64,000 nt of DNA from Mesaphorura yosii. Taxonomy: Eukaryota; Arthropoda; Collembola; Poduromorpha; Tullbergiidae. Below, one piece after another: positions 1-14,344 of this stretch. The position numbers and the translations under genes were made by a program. Location of the stretch: the NCBI GenBank assembly GCA_009869945.1, contig WIXG01000086.1:124001-188000 (forward strand), read 5' to 3'. The notes beneath the pieces were generated by a model. That model did not search any database. It was not told the origin of the DNA and saw nothing but the letters and a program-made list of their open reading frames with translations. Numbering within the stretch: position 1 is the first letter of the stretch; the number at the start of each line of letters is the position of its first letter.

Positions 1-3000
1 GCATGAATTCGCCGCAGTGAGTCGCGAAACAGAGATCAGCTTATTTCACCGGATGATACCAGAAATAATGCAGAAATACGGAGTCACTTTCACTTGCTTT
101 AAAATAGCCAGACTCGTGAATTTGCAATTTGTAACAAATTTACACTCGCATATTTGTGAACAACGAACTCATAAATCATAAATATTATTATGAATTCGAG
201 AATTTTGCCCCGTCGTGCATTCGTTTTGTCTATTTTAGTATTTTACGATGGAAATACACTTTGGGTCTAAATTATAACTTGGAGGAGCAACAAAGGTGAG
301 AACATGACAAAGACACCATCCTTAACAACCTATGCACGCGGCGTAGCACAGGACGAGCTGAAACAGGTTGAATACTTGAATTACTTATTGCAAGTGCAGG
401 AGGAATGTGAGACAAGCCACGGCTGCACTTAAACATGCAAATAAATGTTGATGTATTTTACACTTAAACCTGTGATTTACGTTCGTTAATTGTATGGGAC
501 ACATGCGAAATGATGACAGGCTAGAGCCAGCGCGTTCGAGGAAAGTGATTCCATAAAAGTCCCGTGCTCCAACAATGACCGCTTAATTCTGCATTTTTTC
601 ACAGACCGTTCTTAATTACTTGATTTAGAGTCCATGACTGTGACCCCAACCCCGAGACGCCAAGAGGACGATACACCGGCTTCGAGCCACGAGCCTGGCA
701 TTATTGTGCAACAACCAGCATCTTCACACAACGACTTTGTCGTGTGGCTGTTTCTTCACAGTGGATTCACCCAGGAAATGAAGTTACAATGACATTTAAC
801 ACCGTTGCGTCGCGCATTTGTTGCTACTTCGCACAAAGACCACAATTATTCCGAGTGCATTACCATTTATTACACGTTATGACAGTCCTCCAATTTATGT
901 GCACTACGGGCTTGGCATACGCATCTTCCTGCATTGTTCCTATCACAAAGTGTCAACGCCGTGACGCACAAAGATCGGATTTATTGCTTCTTGACTATAA
1001 AAAGGAGAAACCTCATTTGAACGGTAACTACAAGTATCTTAAAAACATTTTGATCCCATTCAAAGTTCCAAACAGGAGAGGGTGCGGATGGATGAGATTC
1101 TTGAAGAGACAAGCGTGATCCTTTGATTATAATCGAGATTCAAATCTTGTTTCCTACTTACTCGCGGTACACAAAGAAGAGTGCGTAAGGAGTTCAAATC
1201 TCCTCTCGTTACAGGTTTCAGGCTCGTGCAGTTTTTATTTCTCATTAACACAATGCGTGCACTGTACTCTTCTATTGCAGTTGTGGTTCGCACAATGTAT
1301 TAAAATTTGAAATGAACTCGCCCTGTCATTACCATTATTGCCATTGCCATATATAAACTCTTAATGAAACTGATGAATTGATACACTTGAAAGGACTGAA
1401 GTTCATTCCACTCGAGCAGAGCCACAACACGACTAATCACTGCTCTGTCGTACAAACTGCCTGAGCATGCAGCAGTGAAGAGAATTAATCATATAGCAAG
1501 ATTTAATTTTGTCTTATCAATCAGACTAAATTTCAGTCAACGCTCTAGTACTAAATTTCATTCCACTGAATGTTGACTATAGTCGTGGTAAATATAGGCT
1601 TCATCCGGTTCCTTGATTGATTTGAAAGCCAGGCTGACAGTCAGTCGCTTTGAAATTGTATCTTGTCAACGTGAATGATAACTTGATCTGGCGAACCCTT
1701 GCTTGCTCGTGTCCGGATTCCGAAAACATGATCTTTAAAACGTACGCAACTTGAGTTCCTTCAAGACACACACTTGTTTTTCTGGAAGAAAAGTGACTCT
1801 TATACTCAAGGCATCGAGTTTGAGAATGTACCAGACGGTGTATTAAGAACCAAACTTCTTGCACTTGAATTTGCAACTTTCCTCTGAGAAACCACAACGC
1901 ATGCATAAGTTTACATCTGTCAATTCTTAACGCTGGTTCCTTCCGTGGAAGAAGTACGACGCTGATGGGTAAACCGCTCTCTCGTGAGTCGAGTTGTGTG
2001 CCTGTTCTCGTTTCCAGCACCGGGTAACGGTTATTATTATCACAGTCATAAAAATAAATATCGGATAGCGTGGCAGAAATGAGTTTACAACAAATAAAAA
2101 CACGACGGTCAAAAGTCAAGACACGGTTTCAAAAAACTTCCAGCAGCATTGGGGCATACACATGGATTGGATTCCAGTCGTTGTTCACGGAATTAAGCAG
2201 GGCTCAAATTCAAATTATTTGCAGCATAGTATATAGCATAGTAATGTAGTTCAGATATATCAAGATGGGCAACGTCGTCGTTGAAGAAAATGCATCCTAA
2301 TATGCACATCAATCGTGTCAGTCTTAAGTCGGAAATTATAACACCATTTTTGTATTTTTTTGAGATGTAAATCTCCAGAGATCATCATTCAATGAGTAGG
2401 TACATTGTGCAGACGGCGTTGCCGGCGAAGAATTAAAAATGTAGGCGCTCAGAAGATGAAAGACCGATGAGACGGCAATACAACAAATCTGAAGACAAGT
2501 TCCTGAGGCAGCTGGAATAACATCAGCACCACCACACAGACGCCAAAGCCGTACTTTTCTGTTCGAGCTCACGCACATTGACATGTTAGGAAAAAGAAAA
2601 ATATCCAGCCTTACTTTAGCAATAATAATAATAAACGCAAATGTCATTTAGAGCATTTTCATCACCTTTTGAAGAAGTCCTTCTGTTCAGACTCTGCAAA
2701 TGATAAACGAAAGGAGAAATGAAGAGAAACAAGATGACGACGACGAAAGAACACACAGGAGGAGGAAGAGCAAGCTCTATTTTTAACTCAACCCTTTGAA
2801 AGTCTTGAATAAATAAAAAAAGGAAGCAAATATGAGTGCAATGAAGAGTCATACCCGAAAATTTTAATATACTTCAGACTAAAAAACGAGCTTGATATGA
2901 TAGGATGAACTGGAGATATTTATAGAGGAATAGTGTCTAAATTAACACGACCGTCCATAAGTCTCTGAAGTCGAAAGTTCATTGCGACGTCGTAAGACTG

Positions 3001-6000
3001 CGAGGAAGCACTTGAGAACAAAGGTGAGTCAAGACGACGCAGGATGACACATCCTTTCTCAATTTCTTATGCAACATTTTGCAAGAAACCTTGAAGATTG
3101 TAAACAAAAGCATAATAATCACACACGTACATGTACAGCTGAGGTTGGTGCACATCCTCGGCAATCTGAAACGTGACACAAAGGCATATTATAAACATAG
3201 CCAGAGCGTACTTGGACGTATATCGAAATAATCCTTTGCAAAACGCAAAGGTTAATGCGACGATATTTCAAAACAATGGGAACCATGTAAACAACAGGTA
3301 ATTAACTAAGCGTAACGGGGGATTAACTAAAAATCCTGTGTGCTGCGATATTGCATAACAATTCGCAAGCCGACATGCGAAGTGCTGAGTTCACATTTTG
3401 AATTCTCACAGGGGTGAATTTACATTTGCTTTCATGGCAGCTTTGTTTCCAATTGTGAAAATGAGAACTGTTAAACCACACCCAGGACCATTTCCTTGCT
3501 AAAATGGCCAAATGTCAACGGTGACGCATTGCTTCCCATTATTACCGTCGTCGCACCCAAAGCTTTTCTGCCATCACATCAATCGCATTGAAGCAACAAC
3601 CTGAATGAAATATTAGATTCAGGAATCTTACGTGGCCCAATGAAATTTAGTTGACCGCCATAAATTACCCTAAGATGGCCGTAAAGCAGTAAAAGTCAAA
3701 TTCAGAAACGTAGAGCTTTAACTCGTTAGATATTCATATCCGGGGTTCAGCAATTAAAGAGGACATCCTGTGTAGACTAAATTAGGAAAAACGACAATTT
3801 ATCGTGATTAATCATCTAACTCACCCTTCCCTTGGCTCTTCATCTAATTTCACCCTCAAAGAACAATTCAAAGTTTTTTATTATTGCCGCAATCACACTA
3901 AACTACAAGCATAAGTTCCCAAATGAGCACTCATAACCCTTAGTGCTTGAGCGCACTGTACGCACAATGACAACACATAGTGAATCGCAGTGAATTTTCT
4001 CTCTTCCCGATCGCGATATTTATTTCGGCACGCTTTTAATAACCCCCAAAACAACCCTCTATCGAAATAATGTGCCACTCGGTATATATACGTACTATGC
4101 CTCAAATGGGAACCAGAGTTAATTAAATTCCGACTTTTTGAAGTGAAGCTGCTTGAACCCGCACATTAAAACGAATCGCGTTAAAATCGACTGGCTGCAT
4201 CGTGATTGCTCCACAACTCGCGTCTTGAGGGAATTCGTATTGTCTTGTTTGAACAATAATAATTATCTAACAACAACACCATTACACACTGCCGCCACGC
4301 GATGACTCAAGCCTGGCCTCATCATTTCTTACATCAAAGCGGTTCAAATTTTGCGTGAGGTATGCAGCAGCGTGCCTCTTACGTGAATTCACCATTTTAC
4401 AAATTACCTTCATCCTTCTGTGCCATAATTTTGCACAAAAACTATTTTTGATTGTTCTCTCATTTTCCTCAGTCTCACACGTCGACTTCGCATTCCAAAC
4501 AAAGGATGCACTTCGCTTTCCCTTCACAGTGCACTTGTGCCTGTTCGATTACTCTATTCTTGGGCTCGACAGTTTTGCTCCTGAACACAAAGAATGCACC
4601 TTAGCATGAAGAGGCTTCGAGTTCTTTTGTGCGCTTACAAGAATTAGAAACGTGTTGTAATAGTGAATCGGGTTATAGCAGTCAAAGGCCGCCGATACAA
4701 CAACGAAATTGGGCTCTGATGTTTATTATTAGAATCCAGAAAGAAGTTCACACCCTAGCACAGGTACAGAATTTATATTGGAAATTAGACACGGGTTTAC
4801 GACCGGGAGAAAACTGACACAACAACCGCCCGTGGAAATTTTCCACGACGATTCCGGTTAACTGTACAAATATGAATGGCTACATTGGAGCAAATTCACG
4901 CGCTCATTGCAATTAATCATAACTTTGAAGTCATCGTGCTTGACTTGGCAGATTGCTTTTTTCTTCTGGCTGCAAGGTTAATGCGAGTGAGCTCAACCAT
5001 ACTCGCGTACGAGTACAGGAAACAAGAGCGCAGACAAATATTCGAGACGACTGTATGATTATTTGTTTGACCTAACAACAAAGTTGACGAAATCAACTTT
5101 TTCTTGCAGTGATTACATACGCTCCGCGGAGTAAATTCTTGTTTCTATTGTAATGCTAATCTTCCACCGAGGTACACGCACCGTGACAGTAAAGTGGATT
5201 TTGTACCGAAGAAGTTGCAGCTCATAAGCACGAGTGCGGAGCGCAAGACAGGTGCATAACCGAGTGCGAAGAGGAGTTAGACACGCTTCGAGTTTATGGT
5301 GAAATAGCGAAGTGTGAAATCATTAAAGTAAAATCACTCGTGGATATCCATAAAAAGGCAATAAACAAGCGAATAGACGTACAACTTTACAACTTGCATG
5401 TACGACTTACACTATCAGTTTCTGCAAGAAACCTGATTTCACAATTGCAATTTGGTAAGCTGACGGAAAAGCTAATCCTAATCCAGACCAAGGTCTTCTA
5501 AGTATGGAGGGATCCTTGAGAAGTCACGCACGCTACATCGCAACTGACTGAAATACCTCAAGAACACCCATAAAATTCCAATTTCATTTACAAAAGGACT
5601 GCAAGCACACTTTTATCAGTTATCCCGATAGTGATTTAAGCGTACGTCATATAAAGAGTCAAGTTCGTGCAAGAGGAGGGACGACCTTAACAAACACCAA
5701 TTAAATTCTGCTTCCTCCTTCCTTTACTTGTACTGCAGTGGCAATGCATACAAGATTTTGTTCTACATTTTATTGTCGGACTTCTTCTACGACTTGAGGC
5801 TTGATTGAGAGTTTGTTTGGTAAAAGATATGTGCTCAGTGCTCTCTCCTCGACGCCAAGCAATCAGTAGCCATACGCCATGAAAACCTAAAGTCGTAAAT
5901 CGCAATGTCCGTGCTTTGTCGTCAAAGGCCGTCTCTGTCTGCGTCCTCGAAAAACACTCGATCAGCGACACTTCCACATCCACTGATACAGAAATATCAA

Positions 6001-8083
6001 GTGGCCAGTCGAGTAGAACACAGCATGTTTTTCTCGGAAAGTTTAGTCAACTAAAAAGGTTAAAAATATTTGGTTCATGTAAACATCGAAACGAATGCCA
6101 AACAGATTGCGTTGAATGCGTGCACTCAGAAATGTCAGACGCAGGCACACAAAAATGCTACAAAAGACTCTTAATCTGAGGAGTTTATTCGTCTGCTGGG
6201 ACCAAATGATACTTCTTATCGTTGAGTAAACGTGCTGCACCGCGTAATCAACATCAGCGTGGAATGACCCTTCGCTTTACTGTAATCTAGAATAACGTAG
6301 TTCATCCAATCACACGACCCCGTCCGTTCTTTATTACGCTAATCCTTTCCAAATAACTTGAACTGGGCTCTTTAATGCTAAAAGTTGCATCCTTATCGAA
6401 GAAGGTACATTTATGACGTCGTCGTGTGTATGGCGCAGTCAAATCATGAGACAAACTTGGCATTGCATTAATTTAGTGTGTGGATACTAACAAGATTCTC
6501 CTGTGATATCTGAGAATGGTCCACGTTCATGAGAGCCAGATATTTTGTTCATTTGTATGCAGTGATACAACTGAATAAATATTAGCCTGATGTTAAGGGC
6601 AAGCAAATATTTGCATGTTTATGGAATCTAAAATAAAATATGTGTTTATGAAGGTTTTTACTAAATAGTTTTCATAAACTATTACGCAAAAGTACACATT
6701 TGTTCTTAATGGACCAAATCCTGGACTGGTGTACCGAACGGACTAACGCAAAGGACAGAGTAATTCTACACAGTTCATTATAGCTACTTCCAGTAGCTAT
6801 CAAGAACTATCATAAGTCTGAGAGTATTATGCCATTAAATGCGTAGTGAAGTCGAAGTGCTCCACAGAAGCCTATTACACGGAATTAACTTTTTCATACT
6901 TTCCATTCGATGAGACGATTCTTCAATCTATAATGTAACGCTATTAACTTGATGGAAAAAGTCAAGACAACTACTTGCATTGGCTCGTTCAGCTGGAAAC
7001 ATCGTCACTAATAAGATACGGTCAGTTGTATTTACCCGCGTTTGCATGCCTCTCTAAAATTCAAGGTGATGAGATTTAACCGAACGCCGAAAGGAGAACC
7101 GAAGAACCAGTTGCGATCGACCGGACATATTTTTAACTTTAATATGTACAGCAATGTATAAATTCACTATTTTGACCGTGTCAATCTTCAGAAAGTTTTG
7201 TTAATGCAGTTTTGTATTCGTCTAGCTTCCACAGGCCGGCTCAATCTCATTTTTCTGCAAACAGTGCAGCATCTAATTATCCAATCTGAGTGAAGGTTCA
7301 AGATTATTATAACTTGCAAAACCTGCAGCTGGGCTGTCTTCCCTCGACAACCGGAAAACTGCCTCCTGACAAGTACCTGACTGCCGAGTTTTGTTGATAG
7401 TGTGGCCAGCCTAAGGTCGTTTGTAGCGGAAGCTGAATACAAGCAAACACTTGTTTGCAGACAACAATGATTGCAACTGCTGTATCAGAAAGTATAATTA
7501 CATTTTGTTACACCATTTCAAGTTACTGTTCAGAGCTGCATGAAGTCAAACAAAGATCCACGATCAAATGCAGAATAGGCGAGCGTAAAAAGCAAAAGTC
7601 ATGCACTCAATTTCAATGCGAAAAAGTGAGATGAATAAATAAAACTGCATGACTCCATCAGCATCATAATATAATCTAAATTATACGGTAATATACTCAG
7701 TGTGGAATATTTTGCATGCATAGGGAAACAGAAAATGGCATCGGCCTATTATGCGTTCGTAACATGTGCTCACTTTAACAAAGGATGAAGATGAAGGCGA
7801 AGGTTGGCAACTTTGGAATGCATTGAACTCGGACTTCCTCACAGCTACGTTCACATGAGACTCGTAACGGAGAGCAATAAAAGATAGCTTAGATCATGAG
7901 AAAATTCATGAACTCGCACAAATTGCAACACCGAGACCGTAGCACAGCGGACCGAACTGGTGCATCGTGGAACCCAGAAGTCTTCCACTTCGCGATTGCA
8001 CGGTGCGTGGGTCACGACAGAGCACAGTCGTAAAATCGACTTTTATACAGTCGTATTCTACTGTAAATTTATCCAGATGTTTA
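1..8083. other. Non-coding stretch, no gene recognised
   Basis: I see no supported gene here. The open frames are short, many begin at non-ATG codons, and none carries a recognisable motif. Small structures seen are a short (AAT)n run near 2,621-2,633, a 12-bp perfect palindrome at 6,603-6,614 overlapping an octamer-like ATTTGCAT, and an 8-bp-arm inverted repeat at 6,781-6,799. The block ends at the left terminus of a mariner-like element. Confidence 0.6.
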
Positions 8084-8110
8084 CAGGGTGAACAGGATTT
8101 TATTTTGCCA
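8084..8110 (+). repeat. Left terminal inverted repeat of mariner copy 1
   Basis: It starts CAGGGTG directly after a TA dinucleotide and runs to a GCCA. It pairs with the right repeat with four mismatches and one single-base gap. This repeat does not match the terminal repeat of the second element in this window, so the two copies belong to different subfamilies. Confidence 0.85.
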
Positions 8111-8228
8111 GCAAAAATTATTCCTTGCTCCATTGTTTCGAAAGATACAAAATTCAGATCAACGAATATCGCTTCTATGAAGTCCACTGAGTGTGTTACT
8201 TAGCTTTACTAAGTATTTAGCTGCTAAA

Positions 8229-9280
8229 ATGCCTAAGAAATTGAGTAATGTAGTCGATTCGAGGGTTCAGGAACTTTTCTGGAGTGGGCTCTCGAATCGG
8301 GACGTCGTAAAAGCACTATAACTTAAAGGAATCATCATGTCAAGGACGACAGCCCAAAATATCAACAATTACGTCGGTGAAAGAAGAAATCACAAGTCGG
8401 TTGGACTCGATTTACCCAAGATCAACCACCAAAAACATGAACAGGTCAAAAGATCCAAGTCACTGATAAGCAAGGTCAGCGCTGTAACAGCAAAGAAAAC
8501 GTACTCAGTCAACGAGCAATGGCCAAAAAATATATCTCACAGGACACGATCAGGAAGATCATCTTTCAAGACTTGGGATAAAAAAAAGTGAAGAGGAAAT
8601 CGTTTATGCACTCAACGGCGCACCAACTGCAGAAAGCTGTATGAGGAGCATTTGACTGGCGATAAATGGGAGTACGTGATGTCATTAGACGAGGCCTAGC
8701 TTTACCTTGAAGATTGTAGCAGCAACAGAAAATTATACTATAGAAAACCAGGACAATCGGCACCTGAATTCGTCAGCCAGAGAGAAGAAAAGTTTGGATC
8801 CAAGTTGATGGTCGTTGGTACCGTAACCGAGCGTGTGGTAGTACTACTGATCACAGTCTCTGGTAAGGTGAAGGACTACTATATTGACAATGTTCTAAAA
8901 CCATTATTGGAAGGATTGGTGGCCAACCTCCATCCAGGTGACACACAGAAGACTTTTGTTCATCATGACAACGCATCTTCGCACACCTTCCGAAGAAATA
9001 CACTGTATGCAGCCGACTTGAAGACCAGACTTGGACTTACCACCATTCCTAACGAAGAAATCCAGTGAAGAGCCCTGACTGTAGCCCCATGGACTTTTTT
9101 GGCTTTGGCTTGCTGAAATAACGGCTACACCTACGTCGAGGGACATTACAGGATTACCGAAAAGTGCTGGAGGACGATTGGAACAATGTCACTCAAGAAA
9201 CTGTGAAGAAAGTCTTTGATTCGTGGAAAAGGCGTTGTTGACTTATTAGCAAGGGTCTTGGGGAGCACAGAGAAAACTAA
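8229..9280 (+). pseudogene. Broken mariner/maT-like transposase (copy 1)
   Basis: This is the remnant of a cut-and-paste transposase. The likely start is the ATG at 8,229 (MPKKLSN...), which opens a helix-turn-helix region that is soon interrupted by a stop (GCA CTA TAA). The catalytic core is readable across frames. The first aspartate is in SLDEA (GAC 8,688-8,690) and is followed immediately by a TAG at 8,697. The second is in VHHDNASSHT (GAC 8,967-8,969). The third is in KSPDCSPMDFF (GAC 9,077-9,079). A one-base deletion just before the third motif shifts the frame. With that base allowed for, 36 residues separate the second and third aspartates, close to the DD37D class (maT). Tail motifs such as DSWKRRC and the stop at 9,278-9,280 follow. 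The second copy has the same YL-DC and HHD-ASSHT motifs. Confidence 0.85.
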
Positions 9281-9323
9281 AAAATTAATTGTCGAAAGCT
9301 GTAGGTTTGTAAGTATTTCAAGG

Positions 9324-9349
9324 TGGCTAAATAATTCCTGACCACCCTG
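9324..9349 (-). repeat. Right terminal inverted repeat of mariner copy 1
   Basis: This is the reverse complement of the left repeat with four substitutions and one missing base, ending CACCCTG. The next two bases are CA, not the expected TA. Confidence 0.85.
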
Positions 9350-12300
9350 CATCTGAGCCTGGTGCAGTGCAAGACTAGACACGAAGAAAGTATCCGAGAA
9401 ACCGAAATTACTTAATAAAACGAAAGTGCATGGAACCACGACAGCGCAACAAAAATGAAGACTTCCACCTCCATGCAACAAGCCACGACTCAGTGCTCAA
9501 AGAACACTGACCTGCGCGAACATTCTTCGCATGCTAACGAAATTTGTGGAATTGAACAAAAGAGCCAGCTGAAGCTCCTCTGGTGTCAGAGCCGCATGAG
9601 TTGCACACCGCTGAGTTCATTCACAATGGTCTCATAGTCTTTGCCTTATCGTTATCGCGAAACTTCTAACTTGTCTCGCTTAAGGGGCAGACTCAACAAT
9701 TTGCATACGTAACTAGAATGTAGTGCCTCCCATTACGATCTGCTGCTGGAATTTTATGTAAGAAAGCAAGAACGGAAAAGTTGTACGAGAGATGAATTTT
9801 CGGCTGACTTTGGTTTACTCAAATTCCCATTCAATGGCGAATATTTTGCATAAATTGCTGCAACTTCCTTACGGGGAAATATATTTCGAGTTCAGCCTGT
9901 GGTTAGCGAAAGAGGTCTGTTTTTTACGTTTCAACCACAGCTTACGAGAAAGGCAGTAAATGTCCTACATTCAACCTTTCCCGTTTAGAATTCAGAAACA
10001 GGCGAAGACGCACAATTGCAGAGGTTGCAAATTCTTGTACTACAGCTAACATAATACTCAGCATTCTATCAACTGAAAATTTCTTACCTGACTATTGAGT
10101 CTTCACACGTTCATACTCATGCCAACCCGGTGGAGCTCAATAAGGCGTGTAGTTCGGAGCAATGAAGTGGAAGAAATGTGACTACAAGACGATGTTGTGA
10201 GTCAGCAGCCCCTTGGCGAATTTCGATGTACATGAATATGTATTAGAATGTTGTTGATTGAAGTCAATGGGTGAATGAATGAGCCTGAGGATGAGGAAGT
10301 TCATGCGACAAATGCCAAGTGCAAACACCAAGTCGATGTCAGATCTCTACGCTGAGACGATCATTTCCTGTTTATGAGATATCAGGATCGGGCATCAGGG
10401 TTGTGGTTTCGCCAAATTAAAATCCTAGTGGAAGACGTTGACTTGACATGTATTCAGCTAATTTCCACAAGTCATAAGCTAACAAGTTCTAATATATCAA
10501 GTCCTTTATTTCGATGAAGAAATGTCCGCCCACTGCATCCAGCTACCAAACAGAAGCTAATTACTCGGGAACCAAGTCAACGGTTTCGGTCATGCTCAGA
10601 ATGCACACACGCTCGTTTTTGAGAAACGAGAATCCTGATTTTACGATGCACTTGTTCGAAGAAGCTCATTTAGTCAACTTTGCACTGTAATTTGCCACTG
10701 CATGGATAATTTCTGGAGTTTATGAACTGCTTCCGCTTAAAGTGATACTCGAATTTGATGATTATGGCAAAATGCCCGCACGTGCGAGAGTCAACTTTTT
10801 CAATACCACATCGAATGCTTTGATAGGTATGCTTGCAATGAATGATGTAGTTGGCAGTGGTTAGAAATGTCAACAGGTTCCAGGGCGTTTATGGACGCAG
10901 CACAAAAACAAGATGAGACACTTTTTCGGCAGCCGAATTTACGCGTGTGCAAATTGTACAAAGTTTATGGCAATTTGGTACTAATTCTTGAGTCAATCGT
11001 ATTCGAACGATAGGGATGGAAATGCTAAGTTCGTTGTTTCGTTCCGGGTTTCTGAACTCAAGCGAAGAGGAATTCAGATGTGAATGTGAGAAAGTCTTAT
11101 GGGTGGTGCGTATTGTTGGAAGGCTCCGAGTCTCTGTTTGCCCCGGAATATCGCAGTGGGTACCGGAGTCGGAAGAACTTGTGGACTATTTTAATTGAAC
11201 CAAACGGAATACGGAATACAGAACAAAACCACTGCTGCCTGATACTGACAATCACGCAGCACTATCGTACACTGTTTACAATTTACAAGAGCAGGCTTAC
11301 CGACGTTGACTTGTTCAGAGCCAACTCGAGACTGAGTATGAATGATGCAGAAAGGGTTGTATTTTACCATGAGACACCGCATACTGAGATGCGCTCTGTG
11401 CTTGTGCAACATTCTTTTAGTGTGGATTCTTCTCTGAACTTCACATCACAACTTAAGAATACCGCTGATGCTGTGCTATTACGGCCGATATAATTCTTTA
11501 TACTAGTTCATAGTTTTCCATAGTTCTTCGAAGCAACGAAAACATTGGGATCAAACGATAGCTTCCTATGATTTCGTCAATGTACTCAGGTGATGGTGCC
11601 TAGGATCTGAACTTGCTGTCCCGAAATATAGACTCACTGTCGGAGGCAGTCACGACGCTCCTGTTTCCTGATTTTACACGCAAGCGAGACGCATTCATTA
11701 AGCATTTTATTGAAAAATTTTGTCGAAGCACTGATTGAATTGATTGAAAAATCTGCTGATACTTTTGGACATACCTCAGTTGGAAACAATTCACGTCTTA
11801 TTTTTCTGTGTCATGCGAGTCCTGGGATTTCTCAGGAGCGATTTCTGTGATAAGGCCGAGGTTCAGACGGCTCACAGGCAGAGGCGAGAATGTGGCGGAT
11901 ATTTTCGACGGGATGACTGACGTAGTTCTGGAATCAACCACAACTTGGCTCAATTTGTGGCTGAAATTCTCATTGGCTTTATATTATACAATTTAAAGTA
12001 AAAGCTATTTTCTGTTGCCTTGTTGGAAAAATGTGCATGCATTTGCCCTTCCGTCATCATTAGCAGTAATAAGCGCACCGAGTTTGGCAAAGGTCGGGCC
12101 TAAGGCCGAAGTATAGCATCGGGAAAGCCATGCCGCAATTTAATTTAATCTCTCCACTTCTCGAAGGATCCAGGCAATTGTTTACATGACCGTGATCTAG
12201 CCACAGCTACATGCTAGTTCCTTGATCTTTTGTATCCGACGTGATCCATTGGGAAGCCAAACAAGATTTCAATATCAATTACTTCAAGTCGACCTTCGAC

Positions 12301-14302
12301 CATTGTGTTCACGAGTGCAGGCACTCTCGTGCTAGTTGATTAATATCGAACAATGCCAAACGCTACATGAGTGTATTTGCTTATCGTACCGTAAGAACAC
12401 AATTCAGATACCAAGTGCACTTACGGTACAACCACCGACCGCAGAACACGATAGTGTTATTAAGTGGAGTGTAAAATAGCAACAATGGACTTAGGAAATG
12501 ATTAACATTCTTCCATAAGTCTAATTTTGGTAATAATTACACTCGCTGTTTATTTATTTATGTAAACACGCTACTCGAGCATAGGTGCTTGTAACATAAT
12601 TAAAGGTCACCAAAATCCTTTCCCTCCTGACCATGTTTAGGCACGACTAGGTCATCTGATCAGTACGCACTTGACAAGAGCCGTGTTGTAACTGTTGTGA
12701 CTCTGCTCTCCTGGCCAAATCGCAATTTCGTGTTTTCAAAATATAATTTATCAAATTACTCATATACTTTAGCGATCTGACTGAGAAGTACGATGATGAA
12801 TCGCAATTTTGTATGACGTTACGTAATGAGAAGGCGCATGGCGCATGTGCCCAAACGAGAAAGACCTTCCATGCCATTCATGCCTATCAAGATTGCGTGG
12901 CCCATTGATACCGACGTCAAGCTTCATTTCCTCTCTTCAGAATCAGCACTACAATTAGCAATTACGCGACCACCATTTCAGCCGACTTGAAATCACGTGT
13001 GAGCATGTGTGGCGTGTGGCTTATTGTATACTCGACGTTGAATTTTCATGTACAAATATGGTCAAGTGCTTAATAGGTGCCTCAGCGCAACTCGAAATTC
13101 TGAAGATTAATTGTGGCGCATTGGCACGTCAAACACAATCCTGCGATTTTTATTGTTGATGCTTCTGCCTTGGCTTCAAAAGTTGCCATATTTCATGCAA
13201 CATCTTTGTGATGACAATTTGATGACGTGATATAATTCTGTGTGGTACGTATACATTTTGAAGAGGGAAGCGGTTGTGAATGGAAAGACGAGATTTTCTG
13301 AACTATCCAGATCAGATTCCAAATTTCAAACACATTCACTCCTCCGTGAACACCACCCTTTTCTTTTAGCTCCGCTCGTTCGGAGTAACTTGGACATAGG
13401 CTTGAGCTTGGACTCTGTTCGTTCGGGTTTCTTGGGCTTTCATTTTAAAGTCTAGTCCGCCCTAAGCGTATATGTAGCCTATAACTCTATTGCTTAAGAG
13501 CACATGCACATAACATGAATTATTAAGTTATGGAGCAAGAAGCCACCGTACAAGGTTTTGCCAACAGGTCAATTTAATTCAGGTTATTGGACATGCGAAT
13601 ACGTGCCAAGACTGTACATTTGGTCACCTTTCGCATAGGGAATACGATGTTAATTTACTGGTTTTGCTGGTCTCAAAAAACATTTCTTTGAAGCTGTGCT
13701 GTGAGCAGTGCAGTGCAGATTGCATTTCAATGTATGTAGCAGAAAATGCAAAGGCAGAAACGAAAACCCAATCACAACGTGAGCTGAGGAACGGCAACAT
13801 GTTATATGCGCTCCCATTGGCTTAGCATTTTCGTACTACGATTCGATGTGCTTAGACATGGTACTTCTGAGAACGGTTCGCTTCTCTCGCGTGACCTTTG
13901 AAGGCACGCGTAGCGTTTGAGAAAGTACAATCTCATGAGAGCCTCAAAAACTTTTTGAGAACAGAGCAGAGACCTGAGGCCCTTGATGAGAGGTGAATGA
14001 ATGCATACATGCACACGTGGATAAGACCAGAGATTTTACTGACAAGGAGAGCCAAGATATTGCAAAAAGAATCTGAAATTTGCACATGGAAATACAGGAA
14101 TTTTGTTGGTAACGTTTGTTACTTTAATCGGTGCCATTTGCTTGTAAATATTATGTTATTTTATAAATTCGCAAGGGGACTGGCTGCACGTAAAAATTAC
14201 AACTTGACGTGTTAATTCCCATAAGAAATTCTTTATTTCGACATTCGAGAAAACTCAATAGCAATAACAATAACTTTTTGTAAACTTTTTATTTTTGCAA
14301 TA
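9350..14302. other. Non-coding stretch between the two transposons
   Basis: I recognise no gene here. The longest + frame (about 11,080-11,493) has no family motif and no flanking splice pattern that would make it an exon. The stretch looks like ordinary intergenic DNA of roughly 40% GC. Confidence 0.55.
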
Positions 14303-14326
14303 CAGGTCTATTACACATTTTGGCAA
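14303..14326 (+). repeat. Left terminal inverted repeat of mariner copy 2
   Basis: It begins CAGGTC, contains the 15-base core shared with the right repeat, and is preceded by TA. It is the 3' end relative to the transposase. Confidence 0.9.
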
Positions 14327-14344
14327 AACCTTTGAATCACGCTT

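Larger units (their letters stand above)
8084..9349 (+). mobile_element. Mariner/maT-like DNA transposon, decayed copy 1 (1,266 bp)
   Basis: This is a Tc1/mariner-superfamily element of typical length with a broken transposase gene on the + strand. The left end begins CAGGGTG and the right end closes CACCCTG. The two terminal inverted repeats (8,084-8,110 and 9,324-9,349) match at 22 positions when aligned with one gap. The left flank is TA (8,082-8,083), as expected for mariner target duplication, but the right flank is CA, so that duplication has decayed. The copy cannot be autonomous because its transposase has an in-frame stop and frameshifts. The family assignment rests on the transposase core described in the pseudogene entry. 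Confidence 0.88.

Noticed and set aside
744-1118. 124-codon + frame
   Set aside because: No family motif and cysteine-rich chance-like composition. No supporting promoter, splice or polyadenylation context.
11080-11493. 137-codon + frame
   Set aside because: No recognisable motif. It lies between transposons with no exon-like borders.
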